The notes beneath the pieces were generated by a model. The model was not told the DNA's origin. It saw only the letters and a list, made by a program, of their open reading frames with translations, and made no database searches. The translations under genes were made by a program, and so were the position numbers. A stretch of 64,000 nucleotides of DNA from Undibacterium piscinae (GTDB taxonomy: Bacteria > Pseudomonadota > Gammaproteobacteria > Burkholderiales > Burkholderiaceae_D): the NCBI GenBank assembly GCA_003970805.2, contig CP051152.1, positions 2,356,001-2,420,000 on the forward strand, in the 5' to 3' direction. Within the stretch, counting starts at the first letter, position 1. The number at the start of each line of letters is the position of its first letter. Positions 17,122 through 26,657 of the stretch are shown in pieces.

Positions 17122-19104
17122 TTATCCCAAAACCTCAAGCCCACAACTCAACAAATACTCAAACGTCCCATCCAAATATTCCGGCAAACGGGTCGCATCT
17201 TCTGCATCACCTTGCGGTACAAAGATCACCATGCCTTGGCGGGCTCTGGTCAGTAGTACGCGGTAGGCGTTTTCTAGGTAGCGCTGTTGTTCTTCTTGCT
17301 GTCTGCGCTTCCAGCTGGTGCCAGTGAATTTCCAGTGTTCAAAATGGCCGTCTTGCTTGCCATCCGTTTTGTGGTGGCGGTAGTCGGCGTCCCAGCCTAA
17401 CAGGCACCAGTCTAGTTCTAGGCCTTGGATATCAAATTCGGTGGCGACGTCCTCTAAAAAATGGCAAGAGCGTATGTCGTCCTGCGGATTGAGAAACCAG
17501 TCGGCGGCGGATAATCTATTTTTTACGAAGATGCCTTCAGGTTTCAGACGTACTGCGCCGGATGAGGCGATCATGCCCTTGGTTTCATTGGCGCGTGCTT
17601 GCTGCTTGATCCATGCTTTGGCGGTGGCTAGATTGCGCGTGATTTTGATCGGGAATTTATGTTTGAATCCTTGGTAGCATGCCCGCGCTTTTGTTGGCTG
17701 ATTGTGGATCAGGTAGTGCACCATGTGCGAGAGTTTTTCTGCTCTGAATGATCGCATCGCTGTGGCCAGATGCAGGCTAGCTTGCGGCTTTGCGTGTGCG
17801 ATAGCGCTGAAATTGACATCGCGGCCAGCATATTCAATCTGCGTAAGTTTGTTTGAGTAGTGCACATCCCAACCCGCAAACTGCGTTGCCAGCGCATCGA
17901 CCCAGCCCTGCAGACCGGCCTCGCCGGTGTTGATCTCTTGCCCGCCGCCGATCAGGGCGACGATCACGCACCAGTCGGCGTGTCTATCCATCACGCTGAT
18001 TAAAAATTCTGGTTCGGATTGATTAAAGTTTTTTTGCCCGCGCTTTTGGTTCATGAATTTGGCGGTATTCTCTAGATCCCAAGCGCGTTGTGCTTCATCA
18101 AAAATGACGACACGTTCTGGCGGCGCTTTGTTTAGATCCTTTAATGATTCATCTCTGAATTTATGAATGTTTTGTATTTTGGCTTCGGCGCTTCTTAGCT
18201 GATGCGCTTTGGTGCTGCCGGGGTCTCGCTGTACGCTATCGCGCGCCAGCGCTTCGGTTAGCACTTCTACCAAGGGGCCATTCCCAGATAAGAATACCGC
18301 GTGCTCGTCATCATCCAGATGGGTGCTAGAGGTGGCAATATTTAAGCCGACCAAAGTTTTACCGGCACCGGGTACACCCGTAACAAAGCAGATAGTCTTG
18401 CGCCGATTGATACGTGCGGCGTGCACGATGTCTTGTATCGCTTGCGATGTCAGATGCAGGTTTTGCGCACCCGCATCGCTGCGAGCGATGTCGGCCACGT
18501 TATGATTTGAATATAAGGCCTGCGCCGCTTCTATGATGGTCGGCGTAGGTTTGTAGGCAGATTGCTGCCAAGCTTGATAGTTGATCGCCTGCGGTGCGGG
18601 GATGTGACTCACGCAGTAAGTAATTAGCGCCAACAAGTTGCCGGCATTGGCGCACAGTGGCGCATACACGCGCTCAAGCTGCGCTGGCAGACAGAATACT
18701 TTGGCAGCGGATTCAGTCGCTAGCAGAAGTGGCACGATGGTTTTGTCGTGGCTACCTTCATGAAAATGATGTAGGTCGATGGCGTAGCCATGCGCTTGCC
18801 TTAGATCTTGCGGCGTGGCGTGTTTGGCTCCAACTTTAAATTCGATCACAAAAATAATGTCGTCAACAATCAAGACCACATCGGCGCGTCTACCCATACG
18901 TGGAATTTGCACTTCAAACAAAATGTGACCAGCATTAAGCGTTTTTAATGCGCTCTGCAGAATATCGATCTGGCTGGCCCACGCACCGGTTTGCAAGTGT
19001 TCTAAGTTTTGGGAGTGATGCTGAGTAATCTGGCCAATGATGGCGTCGGGCGATGCAGTAAGAAAGTCAGCGATGGTCGCTGCGTAGTAGGCGCGCTTTG
19101 ACAT
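17122..19104 (-). CDS. DUF2075 (Schlafen-group-3-like) helicase with N-terminal nuclease-like domain
   Basis: 660 aa. Walker A GVPGAGKTLVGLN near residue 243, Walker B VVIFDEAQRAWD near 331, a motif-III-like ALIGGGQEINTGEAG, and the superfamily-I C-terminal motif YRVLLTRARQGMVIFVPQG identify a DUF2075 SF1 helicase-like ATPase. The first 110 residues contain GRRADVVLIVDDIIFVIEFK, a D-x(n)-ExK arrangement typical of PD-(D/E)xK nucleases. Nuclease-helicase proteins of this kind are common in phage-defence islands. The ATG directly follows the stop of the small XRE regulator, so the two are translationally coupled, and a dCTP-deaminase fragment lies downstream. Role in DNA-targeting anti-phage defence is inference. 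Confidence 0.85.
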   Translation of the reverse strand: MSKRAYYAATIADFLTASPDAIIGQITQHHSQNLEHLQTGAWASQIDILQSALKTLNAGHILFEVQIPRMGRRADVVLIVDDIIFVIEFKVGAKHATPQDLRQAHGYAIDLHHFHEGSHDKTIVPLLLATESAAKVFCLPAQLERVYAPLCANAGNLLALITYCVSHIPAPQAINYQAWQQSAYKPTPTIIEAAQALYSNHNVADIARSDAGAQNLHLTSQAIQDIVHAARINRRKTICFVTGVPGAGKTLVGLNIATSSTHLDDDEHAVFLSGNGPLVEVLTEALARDSVQRDPGSTKAHQLRSAEAKIQNIHKFRDESLKDLNKAPPERVVIFDEAQRAWDLENTAKFMNQKRGQKNFNQSEPEFLISVMDRHADWCVIVALIGGGQEINTGEAGLQGWVDALATQFAGWDVHYSNKLTQIEYAGRDVNFSAIAHAKPQASLHLATAMRSFRAEKLSHMVHYLIHNQPTKARACYQGFKHKFPIKITRNLATAKAWIKQQARANETKGMIASSGAVRLKPEGIFVKNRLSAADWFLNPQDDIRSCHFLEDVATEFDIQGLELDWCLLGWDADYRHHKTDGKQDGHFEHWKFTGTSWKRRQQEEQQRYLENAYRVLLTRARQGMVIFVPQGDAEDATRLPEYLDGTFEYLLSCGLEVLG

Positions 19105-19326
19105 TTATTGATCACCAGCATTGAACAACTCTGCGGGCGGCACACCAAGCGCCTGGGCAATGCGCAAGATATTGGTCAAGCTCACATTACGCACGCCACG
19201 CTCTATGCCACTGATGTAAGTGCGATCCAATTCGGCAATCAAACCCAATTGTTCTTGACTCAGTCCACGCGCTAGGCGCAGCTTTTTGAGGTGAAGACCA
19301 AACTCTTGCAACTGTGGATTAAGCAT
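19105..19326 (-). CDS. Small XRE/HTH regulator resembling restriction controller (C) proteins
   Basis: 73 aa, a bare helix-turn-helix domain: LKKLRLARGLSQEQLG (helices 1-2), LDRTYISGIERGVRN (recognition helix and following turn), SLTNILRIAQALGVPPAELF. The LDRTYISGIER-xxRN core and size match controller proteins of restriction-modification systems such as C.Esp1396I. It is the first gene of a two-gene operon with the DUF2075 protein, no base between stop and next start. An inverted repeat with a C-box lies 43 bp upstream, supporting autoregulation. No restriction enzyme or methylase gene is adjacent. Confidence 0.9.
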   Translation of the reverse strand: MLNPQLQEFGLHLKKLRLARGLSQEQLGLIAELDRTYISGIERGVRNVSLTNILRIAQALGVPPAELFNAGDQ

Positions 19327-19368
19327 GCGTTCGCCCTAGTATTTTCGTTGGGCAAAGCATGCGATGGT

Positions 19369-19399
19369 GTGACTTATAGGTCTACGGACTATAAGTCAC
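19369..19399 (-). promoter_or_regulatory. Controller-type operator upstream of the XRE-DUF2075 operon
   Basis: gtgacttatag (19369-19379) and ctataagtcac (19389-19399) are perfect 11-bp reverse complements with a 9-bp spacer. The right half reads gactataagtc, an exact match to the GACTnnnAGTC C-box bound by restriction controller proteins; GTGACTTATAG recalls the Esp1396I operator. It sits 43 bp before the regulator start, where a C-protein dimer pair could both activate and repress. Confidence 0.75.
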
Positions 19400-19450
19400 A
19401 AATTGATTTTTATTTAACGATTACACGTTAGCTCGCTACATCCAAAATAT

Positions 19451-19537
19451 CACCCTGCCCTCGCGCATATTCCATGCGCCTTGCCAAGGTATATGTCGGC
19501 AAAGCCGCATGGGATATGCGTGAGCGGGGAGGTGCTG
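19451..19537. repeat. Dispersed palindromic repeat, copy 3
   Basis: cgcgcatattccatgcg (about 19462-19478) faces ccgcatgggatatgcg (19505-19520). Lies in the 440-bp gap between the divergent XRE operon and the S9 peptidase remnant, with copy 4 following at 19636. Confidence 0.7.
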
Positions 19538-19635
19538 TTAAAAAACGCACCGGATCGGCATGCGCAATAGCGGCTATCTGCGCGGGCCAGATCATCTGAT
19601 GCTGGCGCGTTGCGGGATTTTTCTGGTATTCACAA

Positions 19636-19704
19636 TCGTTCGCGCAATCCCCGTGCGGCTTGCAGGCCGATATCGTGCCAGAGGCCGCATAGAGTATGCG
19701 CACC
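19636..19704. repeat. Dispersed palindromic repeat, copy 4
   Basis: cgcgcaatccccgtgcggcttgcaggcc followed by ggccgcatagagtatgcgc. Same arm vocabulary as the other copies, more diverged. The 100 bp between copies 3 and 4 hold no recognisable gene. Confidence 0.65.
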
Positions 19705-19769
19705 AATATTTGAAATTAGCCGATTGTTGGCATTTATTCTAGGTACAATGCCAAGCTTCTTCATCCACC

Positions 19770-21535
19770 TTGAGCACCGCCGTGAAACAAACATCCTTAG
19801 CAGTTGGGCGTAAATCGCTTTTTATTTGCTTACTGAGTGGTCTATTTTTTGCGCCCTTGCTGGCGCGTGCCGCCGAGCCTGCATCGGCACCAGCATCCGC
19901 ATCGCGCTACAGCATAGAAGATTTTTTTCAGAATCCTAAATTCACTAAGGCCACGCTGTCGCCGGATGGCAGTAGCTTGGCTTTATTAATCTCGGATAAT
20001 CAAGATCGCCTGATGTTGGCGGTGATGGATCTCGCTACTTTAGTGCCCAAGGTGCTGGTGCATTACAAGGATGCCGACATCCAAAGCTACCACTGGGTGA
20101 ATAGTAATCGTCTGGTGTATGACCTGACCGATAGAAAAATCGGTGTAGGCGATACCCACACCGCGCCCGGCCTGTTTGCCATCAACAAGGATGGTAGCCA
20201 GGCGCGCCAATTGGTAGAACGCTCAACGGCTTTTGTAAGAAGCGCCAGCATCGCTAAAATCCAGCCTTGGAATACCTTTTTTTCCGATGTAAATCATGCT
20301 GAAAATTCGGACGAGATCTTTGTCATCCAGGTGACCAACCCTTATCGCAATGAACGCCATAGCTACAATCTGATACGTCTCAATACCGTGACGGCGCAAG
20401 CGACTTCGGTCAACCGGCCTGGCGAAGTCAATAAATGGCTGATCGATAAACAGGGGGTGCCACGCGTGGCCGTGACTTTTGACAAAAACCTCGAGGCGGT
20501 GCATTACAAAGATCCTGTCAGCGATAGCTGGAACAAGTTAATTGAGTTCGATAGGCATATGGGAGCTGGCTTCACACCCTTGTTTTTGGCCCCGGACGGC
20601 ACACTGCTGGTGACTGCGCATAACGGTCAGGATATTAGATCTGTGTATCGGTATGACATACAGAAAAAGCAGATGGATGCCGCGCCTTTGGTCACTTTGA
20701 AGGGCTATGATTTTAGCGGTAGCGTCATCTTTAATATGCAACAAAACAAGCTGCTCGGTGTGGATTATGAGACTGATGCCGAAGGCACGTTCTGGCTAGA
20801 TCCGGCCATGCAAAAAATCCAGCAGAAAATTGATGCGACACTACCGGGCACCGTAAATCGTATTTCTGTGGCCGAAAAAAACACCACTGATGTGGTACTG
20901 GTGCAATCATTTTCAGATATTGATCCTGGCGCCTGGTACCTGTACCACCTCAAGACCGAGACTTTGGACAAGCTAGGCGCGGTGCGCCCCAACATCAAGG
21001 CAGCCGACATGGCTTACAAAGATGCGGTCAAGTACACGGCCAGAGATGGCCTCAGTATTCCCGCGTATCTGACGCTGCCAAAAGGCAAAAATAAAAATTT
21101 GCCTATGGTGGTACTGGTGCATGGCGGCCCCTACATGCGTGGATCACGATGCACAATTCTTGGCGTCACGTGGTTATGCCGTACTGGAACCAGAATTTAG
21201 AGGGCACCGGTTATGGCAGCAAGCATTTTAAAGCGGGCTGGAAGTGCCATGCAAGACGATATCGCCGACGGTACCCGCTGGGCTATCGCGCAAGGTTATG
21301 CCGATCCTAAACTGTATGGTCTCATCAAAGACCCGGATTTGTATAAATGCGGTATCAACTGGGTAGGCGTTACCCATCAATCTGATGTATGACGTAGTCT
21401 GGAGCGACATGGGCGAACAATGGGAAAAATACGGGATGCCGGTGTTGGTGGCTGACCAGAAAAAAGATGCGGCACAGATCGTGCATTGGCGCTGGGATCA
21501 CGATGCACAATTCTTGGCGTCACGTGGTTACGCTG
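19770..21535 (+). pseudogene. S9 family (prolyl oligopeptidase-type) peptidase, decayed
   Basis: The start is TTG at 19770 or GTG at 19782. A signal peptide (LFICLLSGLFFAPLLARA) and the beta-propeller domain are intact to about 21140 (VVLVHGGPYMRG). From there the alpha/beta hydrolase domain is scrambled: pieces such as SRGYAV-LEPEF, MQDDIADGTRWAIAQGYADP, GLIKDPDLYKCGINWVGVT and YDVVWSDMGEQWEKYGMPVLVADQKKDAAQI appear in different frames. The segment with the nucleophile Ser (normally GxSYGGY) is deleted. A 40-bp piece (21141-21180) recurs at 21495. The last ~100 residues are missing at the junction with speD. Non-functional as read. Confidence 0.85.
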
Positions 21536-21832
21536 CGCTTGCGCCTGACCGCACATGAAGATGTCGGCCGCGGCAAAGCCACATTCCGGCCAGGTATGAA
21601 TCGTGATATGCGATTCGGCCAGCAGCACCACGCCAGTCACGCCCTTGCCGGCATCAAAAGCATGGAAATGGCTGAACAGGATATGCGCACCGGCCGCTTG
21701 TGCGCTATGCCGCAGCAAGGATTCTATAGTCTCAGTATCACTAAGCTTGTCTGGCGCGATGCCATACATATCAGCCAGCAAATGCTCGCCGTTGGGCTGA
21801 TAATCGGGTGGAATTACTGAAGCCGTCATCAC
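21535..21832 (-). CDS. speD: S-adenosylmethionine decarboxylase proenzyme, C-terminus replaced
   Basis: Pyruvoyl-dependent AdoMet decarboxylase makes the aminopropyl donor for spermidine. Residues 1-98 are good SpeD: GEHLLADMYG, HFHAFDAGKGVTGVVLLAESHITIHTWPE with the self-processing Ser74 and His79, then DIFMCG with Cys94. After about residue 98 (21535) the frame enters duplicated S9-peptidase sequence and runs on to 21377 as unrelated residues; the normal last ~30 residues are missing. Its start overlaps the end of the Gly-rich small gene by 4 bp. Catalytic residues survive, but folding is doubtful. It supplies decarboxylated AdoMet to the aminopropyltransferase encoded at 25132. Confidence 0.8.
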
Positions 21833-22014
21833 TTGTGACCACCACCGCCACCGCTGCCGCTACCCCAGGAACCGCCGCCATAGCCGGAGCGTGAGTTCCA
21901 GCCACTGCCGTTTGAGTTACCGCTATTGCCGCTGGAGGTCAGCAGCCGGGTCCAGCTCACGCCCGACGTCAGTAGCGTCACCAACATGGCATATACAAAA
22001 AATTTATTCTTCAT
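21829..22014 (-). CDS. Small Gly/Ser-rich membrane or exported protein
   Basis: 61 aa. An N-terminal hydrophobic helix (KNKFFVYAMLVTLLTSGVSW) is followed by a Gly/Ser/Asn-rich tail (SGYGGGSWGSGSGGGGGHK). It overlaps the DUF4178 gene (start) and speD (stop) by 4 bp each, which supports real translation. Function unknown; tails like this occur in small envelope proteins. Confidence 0.65.
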   Translation of the reverse strand: MKNKFFVYAMLVTLLTSGVSWTRLLTSSGNSGNSNGSGWNSRSGYGGGSWGSGSGGGGGHK

Positions 22015-23513
22015 TCCTCACCCTTACCGGCCGGACCCAGAAATTTTGCCGGGTAATAAATTGCCGCCACCGCCAAGCCGACTACCCACCAGTTAGCATC
22101 GAAATTACCTAGCAAGGGGATGACATTAATAGCCAAAATCCAGAAAATAAATTTACGCGATAAGGCGACTGTCGCTTCCTCATCATCAAACACAGACTTA
22201 CCGGCCTTATCAGCCTTGATGGTATCGCCAAACCAGGCGCGGATCTGATCGGCCGCCACCGGCGATGACAACGACCAGGTGATTTCATCTGTACCGATTT
22301 CAGCGGCCAGCTTGTTTTGCCCGCTTTCAAATTCCGTGACATTGAGGCTATCGCCAACCTGTACGCGCCAATTGAAGGCACCGGCGGCGAAGATTACCTT
22401 GGCTCGGTAGTCATAGAGTTTTTTATAGCTCTTGTTGCCCAACGTGGCATTCTCGCCGTGATACCAGAGCGGCCAGTCGGCCAGCACTTGCGCCCTGGCC
22501 CAGCCTTCATTGGTTTCTATCAGCCACAAGAAGCCGGCGCGGGCGCTGTACAACAGGTATTCGGTCCAGACCGTATTCTCTTCATCCTTGCGTTTCATCA
22601 GGCCGATGATCTGGTAGGCGGTGGCGCTGATGGTGGCCTTGGCACCTAACTCCAGCGTAGTGCTGAGCTTGGCCATGCGATCAGCGCTGGCCAATACTTG
22701 CGCGACCGGGCCGCTGGTGTCTAGCTGGCTCTGGCAACTAGGACAGATCACATTGGCGGTCAGCCCCGGCAGGTAATCTATGTTAGCGCCACATGAAGGA
22801 CAGTCTAGCCGGTTGATCTTGCCGCGATATTTTCCGGCGGATGCCTTAATCGACTCGTCATCACGCAACAACTGGCATTTCAGCTCGCTCAGGGTAACCG
22901 CTTTGCCGGTATACACCGCAGGCTGCTGTTCGCTGCTGTCGGTGCTTTGTGCATCACGCTGTGGATTAATATCGGAATAGTCTAGCGTCAGAAAACTACT
23001 GCCCGTGCGAAAATCGGCCAGCCTGGCCTGCCAGCCCGGTCCGACCTTAAACGGCAACTCGCCCTGCCCGCCTATGCAATCGGCGATCCTGACTTCGGCG
23101 GCAAGATAGGATTTACCGGCGATCTCGTAAGTTTGCGCCACCACGATGTCGGCAAAGGCCGGCAGCTTGGCGTTACCGGTTTTTTCGGTGGTCAGCGTGA
23201 ACTGACCGGAAGAATCGCCGAGCCAGGCGGCTGTGCCATCTTCAAACAGCAGATACCACTCGTTCCACATGCCGGCCGAATAGCGCAACTGGATGCGGCC
23301 GATGACATCAAAGCTGCGCCCGCCAAATACCCCGGAACTGCCTAGCTGTAGCGGTGAATAGTCTTCCAGCACGGACGACATCTTGCCGAAATCCTTGACG
23401 GTATCGGCATCTTTTAAGACCGTGGTTTTGCAGTATTCGCACACCGCCATGACGGAAGCGTGCGAACGAAAGGCGACTTGCGCACCACAACCAGGACAAG
23501 AAACATTTTGCAT
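22011..23513 (-). CDS. DUF4178 protein with two zinc ribbons and C-terminal membrane helices
   Basis: 500 aa. It begins with a CPGCG...CEYC zinc ribbon (residues 5-28), followed by a DUF4178 domain (FDVIGRIQLRYSAGMWNEWYLLFEDG). A second ribbon CPSCGANIDYL...ICPSC lies near residues 238-261, followed by a second DUF4178 copy (YQIIGLMKRKDEENTVWTEY). Two hydrophobic helices are at 455-495. Proteins of this type recur beside SPFH, DUF350, SpeD-like and aminopropyltransferase genes. It precedes the Gly-rich gene with a 4-bp overlap and follows SPFH by 13 bp, so it is in the same operon. Molecular role unknown. Confidence 0.85.
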   Translation of the reverse strand: MQNVSCPGCGAQVAFRSHASVMAVCEYCKTTVLKDADTVKDFGKMSSVLEDYSPLQLGSSGVFGGRSFDVIGRIQLRYSAGMWNEWYLLFEDGTAAWLGDSSGQFTLTTEKTGNAKLPAFADIVVAQTYEIAGKSYLAAEVRIADCIGGQGELPFKVGPGWQARLADFRTGSSFLTLDYSDINPQRDAQSTDSSEQQPAVYTGKAVTLSELKCQLLRDDESIKASAGKYRGKINRLDCPSCGANIDYLPGLTANVICPSCQSQLDTSGPVAQVLASADRMAKLSTTLELGAKATISATAYQIIGLMKRKDEENTVWTEYLLYSARAGFLWLIETNEGWARAQVLADWPLWYHGENATLGNKSYKKLYDYRAKVIFAAGAFNWRVQVGDSLNVTEFESGQNKLAAEIGTDEITWSLSSPVAADQIRAWFGDTIKADKAGKSVFDDEEATVALSRKFIFWILAINVIPLLGNFDANWWVVGLAVAAIYYPAKFLGPAGKGEE

Positions 23514-23526
23514 GGATGGCGCTAAT

Positions 23527-24594
23527 CTAACCTATCAATTTTTTAAGCATTTCGGCTTTGGCGCTATCGTAGTCGGCGGCGGTGATCAAACCTTTGTCGA
23601 GTAAACCCTTGAGCTTGGCGAGGCGTGCTTCTATGTCTTGCTCAGCCGGGGCCGGGGTGGCGGCCGTAGCTACCACCGCAGCCGCGGCCAAAGGTGCTGC
23701 GGCTGCAGGCTGAGCATGCATCGCGTCCGACAAGCCTTGCGTCATAACCTGGCCAAATCCTACGCCGGCCGACAAGCCTGCGCCCAAGCCCGCCAGACCG
23801 CCTTCGTTCTGCGCCGCCAGCGGAATAGAGCTTGCCACCTGAAACTTGGTAAAGCCGGCCATCTTATCGGCTCCCAAGCCACCCTTCATGCCTGCCGAGA
23901 TACGCTCATCCAAGGCCGCTTGCAGCTCTTCCGGCAAGCTGACGCTGGCGACATTAAATTCATCCAAACCCAGGCCGTATTTATCGAAGGCAGTCGCCAG
24001 CTCGCCCTTGATCTGCTGCGCCATCAAAGTCTGGTTAGCCGCCATATCAAGAAACGACACATTGGCGCCGCCCAAAGAATTGGCCATGGTAGCGAGCGTA
24101 ATGCCGCGCAACTGATCTTCGACTTCATCGCGCGTGTAGACATCGCGGGTACCGCTGATTTCGGTAAAGAATTTTTTCGCGTCGGTGACCCGATACGAAT
24201 ACATGCCGAAAGCGCGCACCCTGATCATGTCGAAATCTTTGTCGCGTATCGTAACCGGCTGCACCGTGCCCCACTTGCGTCCGGTCTGGATGCGGGTGCT
24301 GAAAAAATACACATCCGACTTGAACGGTGAATCAAAAAACTTATCCCAGTTTTTCAGATTGGTCAGAATCGGCAAAGTATTGGTGGTGAGTTTATGATTA
24401 CCCGGTCCGAACACGTCGGCGACCACACCTTCGTTGACGAAAACCGCCACTTGCGATTCGCGTACCGTCAGCATGCCACCGTTTTGTATCTCAAAATCCT
24501 GCATGGGAAAACGCCAGGCCAGTACGCCTTCCGTGTCTTCATTCCATTGCAGTACGTCGACAAACTGCTTCCTGATAAATGAGCCGATACTCAT
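23527..24594 (-). CDS. SPFH (band-7-like) protein with C-terminal SHOCT domain
   Basis: 355 aa. An SPFH domain (IQNGGMLTVRESQVAVFVNEG, GPGNHKLTTNTLPIL, then a coiled region with ELATAFDKYGLGLDEF) is followed by an Ala/Pro linker and a C-terminal SHOCT motif (LAKLKGLLDKGLITAADYDS AKAEML). SPFH proteins form rings or scaffolds at membranes; this subtype resembles the virion-core-like SPFH proteins paired with DUF4178. A GGAGA site precedes the ATG. The gene lies between DUF350 (upstream, 63 bp) and DUF4178. Confidence 0.85.
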   Translation of the reverse strand: MSIGSFIRKQFVDVLQWNEDTEGVLAWRFPMQDFEIQNGGMLTVRESQVAVFVNEGVVADVFGPGNHKLTTNTLPILTNLKNWDKFFDSPFKSDVYFFSTRIQTGRKWGTVQPVTIRDKDFDMIRVRAFGMYSYRVTDAKKFFTEISGTRDVYTRDEVEDQLRGITLATMANSLGGANVSFLDMAANQTLMAQQIKGELATAFDKYGLGLDEFNVASVSLPEELQAALDERISAGMKGGLGADKMAGFTKFQVASSIPLAAQNEGGLAGLGAGLSAGVGFGQVMTQGLSDAMHAQPAAAAPLAAAAVVATAATPAPAEQDIEARLAKLKGLLDKGLITAADYDSAKAEMLKKLIG

Positions 24595-24657
24595 GATGGT
24601 CTCCAGAGATAGTGGGGGATGCGTGAAAATACGCTAAAAATAGCTGAGGATACTGAA

Positions 24658-25092
24658 TTAAGAAATACAGGCTGCGTTGACCGCGCCTATCGACAAAGAG
24701 ATCGCGCCCAGCAAGCCACCATAGGCGGTATTGCCAGACTCGATCTGGTCTTTGGAATTGCGCAGGATCATGGTGGTGACGCCATACGCCAGCACTTGTA
24801 CCAACATCGCGCCAAAGGCCCAGCCCGTAAACTGCTGGTAATCAGCGGTATGGATCAGGCTAGAGGCGATGGTCAGGGAGAAACCGATCAGACTACCCGC
24901 CAGCGACAGCGCGGCGGCGTTATTCCCCTGTCGTATCAGCAGAAATTCATTGAATGGCGTGATGGCGGTGTACACCCACAAAAACAGCGCAATCAGGCCA
25001 CTTGCTAAGGCCAGGTGGATTACATAATTGAGGATGACGGGCACGGCGCTCTCGCTATAAAAATTCAGAAAACTACGGAAGAAAATTACCAA
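24658..25092 (-). CDS. DUF350 family membrane protein
   Basis: 144 aa with four predicted helices. The family signature FLLIRQGNNAAALSLAGSLIGFSLTIAS lies in helix 2, with internal two-fold similarity (second half TAYGGLLGAISLSIGA). The start is uncertain: TTG at 25092, or GTG at 25044 preceded by GAGAG, which fits the family length better. It heads the minus-strand operon DUF350, SPFH, DUF4178, small Gly-rich, speD, and is divergent from the aminopropyltransferase with only about 40-90 bp between them, so a shared promoter region is likely. Confidence 0.8.
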   Translation of the reverse strand: MVIFFRSFLNFYSESAVPVILNYVIHLALASGLIALFLWVYTAITPFNEFLLIRQGNNAAALSLAGSLIGFSLTIASSLIHTADYQQFTGWAFGAMLVQVLAYGVTTMILRNSKDQIESGNTAYGGLLGAISLSIGAVNAACIS

Positions 25093-25131
25093 TGTGGCAT
25101 GAAGAAAGTATACTAGTCCAAAAGTGAGCCT

Positions 25132-26644
25132 ATGAACAAAAAAATATTAATTCTTTCGGTCTTCGTGGTCGCCTCCTGCGGTTTGGCTTATGAGCTGATC
25201 GCCGGTGCCTTGTCCAGCTATCTGCTGGGCGACTCGATTTTGCAATTTTCCACCATCATAGGCTGCTATCTGTTTGCCATGGGGGTGGGCGCGCATTTTT
25301 CCAAATTCGTCCGGGACGAAGACGTGCTGTCGCGCTTTGTCGATATCGAGTTGGCGGTAGGCTTGATAGGCGGCGTCTCGGCCGCATTATTGTTTCTCAC
25401 CTTCTCCTGGATGGCGGCACCGTTTCGTATTTTGCTGTACGTACTGGTATTCATGATAGGCGCGCTGGTCGGCATGGAAGTGCCTTTGGTGATGCGCGCC
25501 CTCAATGCGCGTGATACCGCATTTAATGAATTGGTCAGCCGCGTGCTGACCTTTGATTATCTGGGCGCGCTGGCGGTATCACTATTGTTTCCGCTGGTAC
25601 TGGCGCCGTATCTGGGTCTGACCCGCACCGGCTTCCTGTTTGGCATGCTCAATGTGGCAGTGGGCTTGTGGACCATTCATGTATTTAGAGCCGAACTGAA
25701 AAATGTCGCCGGCCGTTTTTTGCGCGCCGCCAGCGTCATGGTTTTTTCTGGTGTTCGGCTTCATCATGTCGGACCGTTTGGTGGCATGGGGCGAGCACGG
25801 CCTGTTCGGCGACGAAATCGTATTTACCACCAGCACACCGTATCAGCGACTGGTAATTACGCACTGGAAGGATGATCTGCGCCTGTACATCAATGGCAAT
25901 CTGCAGTTTTCCTCGCGCGATGAATACCGTTACCACGAGGCCCTGGTGCATCCCCTGATGCAGACCCTGCCTTGGGCGCGCTCTGTCCTGATACTCGGCG
26001 GCGGCGACGGCCTGGCCTTGCGCGAGGTATTGCGCTATCCGAATGTCAAGCAGGTCACGCTGGTCGATCTTGATCCGGCCATGACCGAAGCGTTCACCAA
26101 ACGCGAAGAACTGGTCAAGCTCAATCACGCATCCCTGCGCGATCCGCGAGTGACGGTAGTCAATGCCGATGCCGCGATCTGGCTGCAAAATAGTGCCGAC
26201 ATGTTTGATGCGGCCATCATAGATTTCCCCGACCCCTCGAGTTTTGCGCTGGGTAAATTGTATTCGGTACCGTTTTACGGCATGGTGAAAAAACATCTGG
26301 CTGCCAGCGGTCTGGTCGTGGTGCAGGCGACCTCGCCGTTTTTCGCGCCGCACGCCTACTGGACTATCGACGCGACCTTGCGCGAAGTCGGTTTGCGTAC
26401 TTACCCATATCACGCCTATGTACCCTCGTTTGGCGAATGGGGTTTTGTGCTGGCCTCGCCGCAATTGGCGTATACCCCGCCTAGCGAATACCGTCTGCCC
26501 ATGCGCTACCTCAATGCCGACACCACGCGTGAAATGTTTAGCTTCCCGCCCGATATGCCGCGCAAGGAAATGCCGGCCAATCGCCTCAATACCCAGTCGC
26601 TGGTGCATGAATTCGAGCAAGACTGGCGTCAGGTAATCCGCTGA
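25132..26644 (+). pseudogene. Membrane-fused polyamine aminopropyltransferase (spermidine synthase-like), frameshifted
   Basis: The N-terminal half (25132 to about 25740) has six or so membrane helices (LAYELIAGALSSYLLG, GMEVPLVMRALNAR). The C-terminal half (to 26644, another frame) is a spermidine-synthase domain: YQRLVITHWKDDLRLYINGNLQFSS, VLILGGGDGLALREVLRYP, VTLVDLDP, AIIDFPDPSSFALGKLYS. The halves join exactly if one T is removed from the T6 run at 25742-25747 (MVF then LVFGFIMSD). So it is one ~500-residue gene with a single +1 homopolymer shift, either a real inactivation, a slippage switch or a consensus error. Works with SpeD; the flavoprotein gene follows by 13 bp. Confidence 0.85.
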
Positions 26645-26657
26645 TGGCGAGCCGCAG

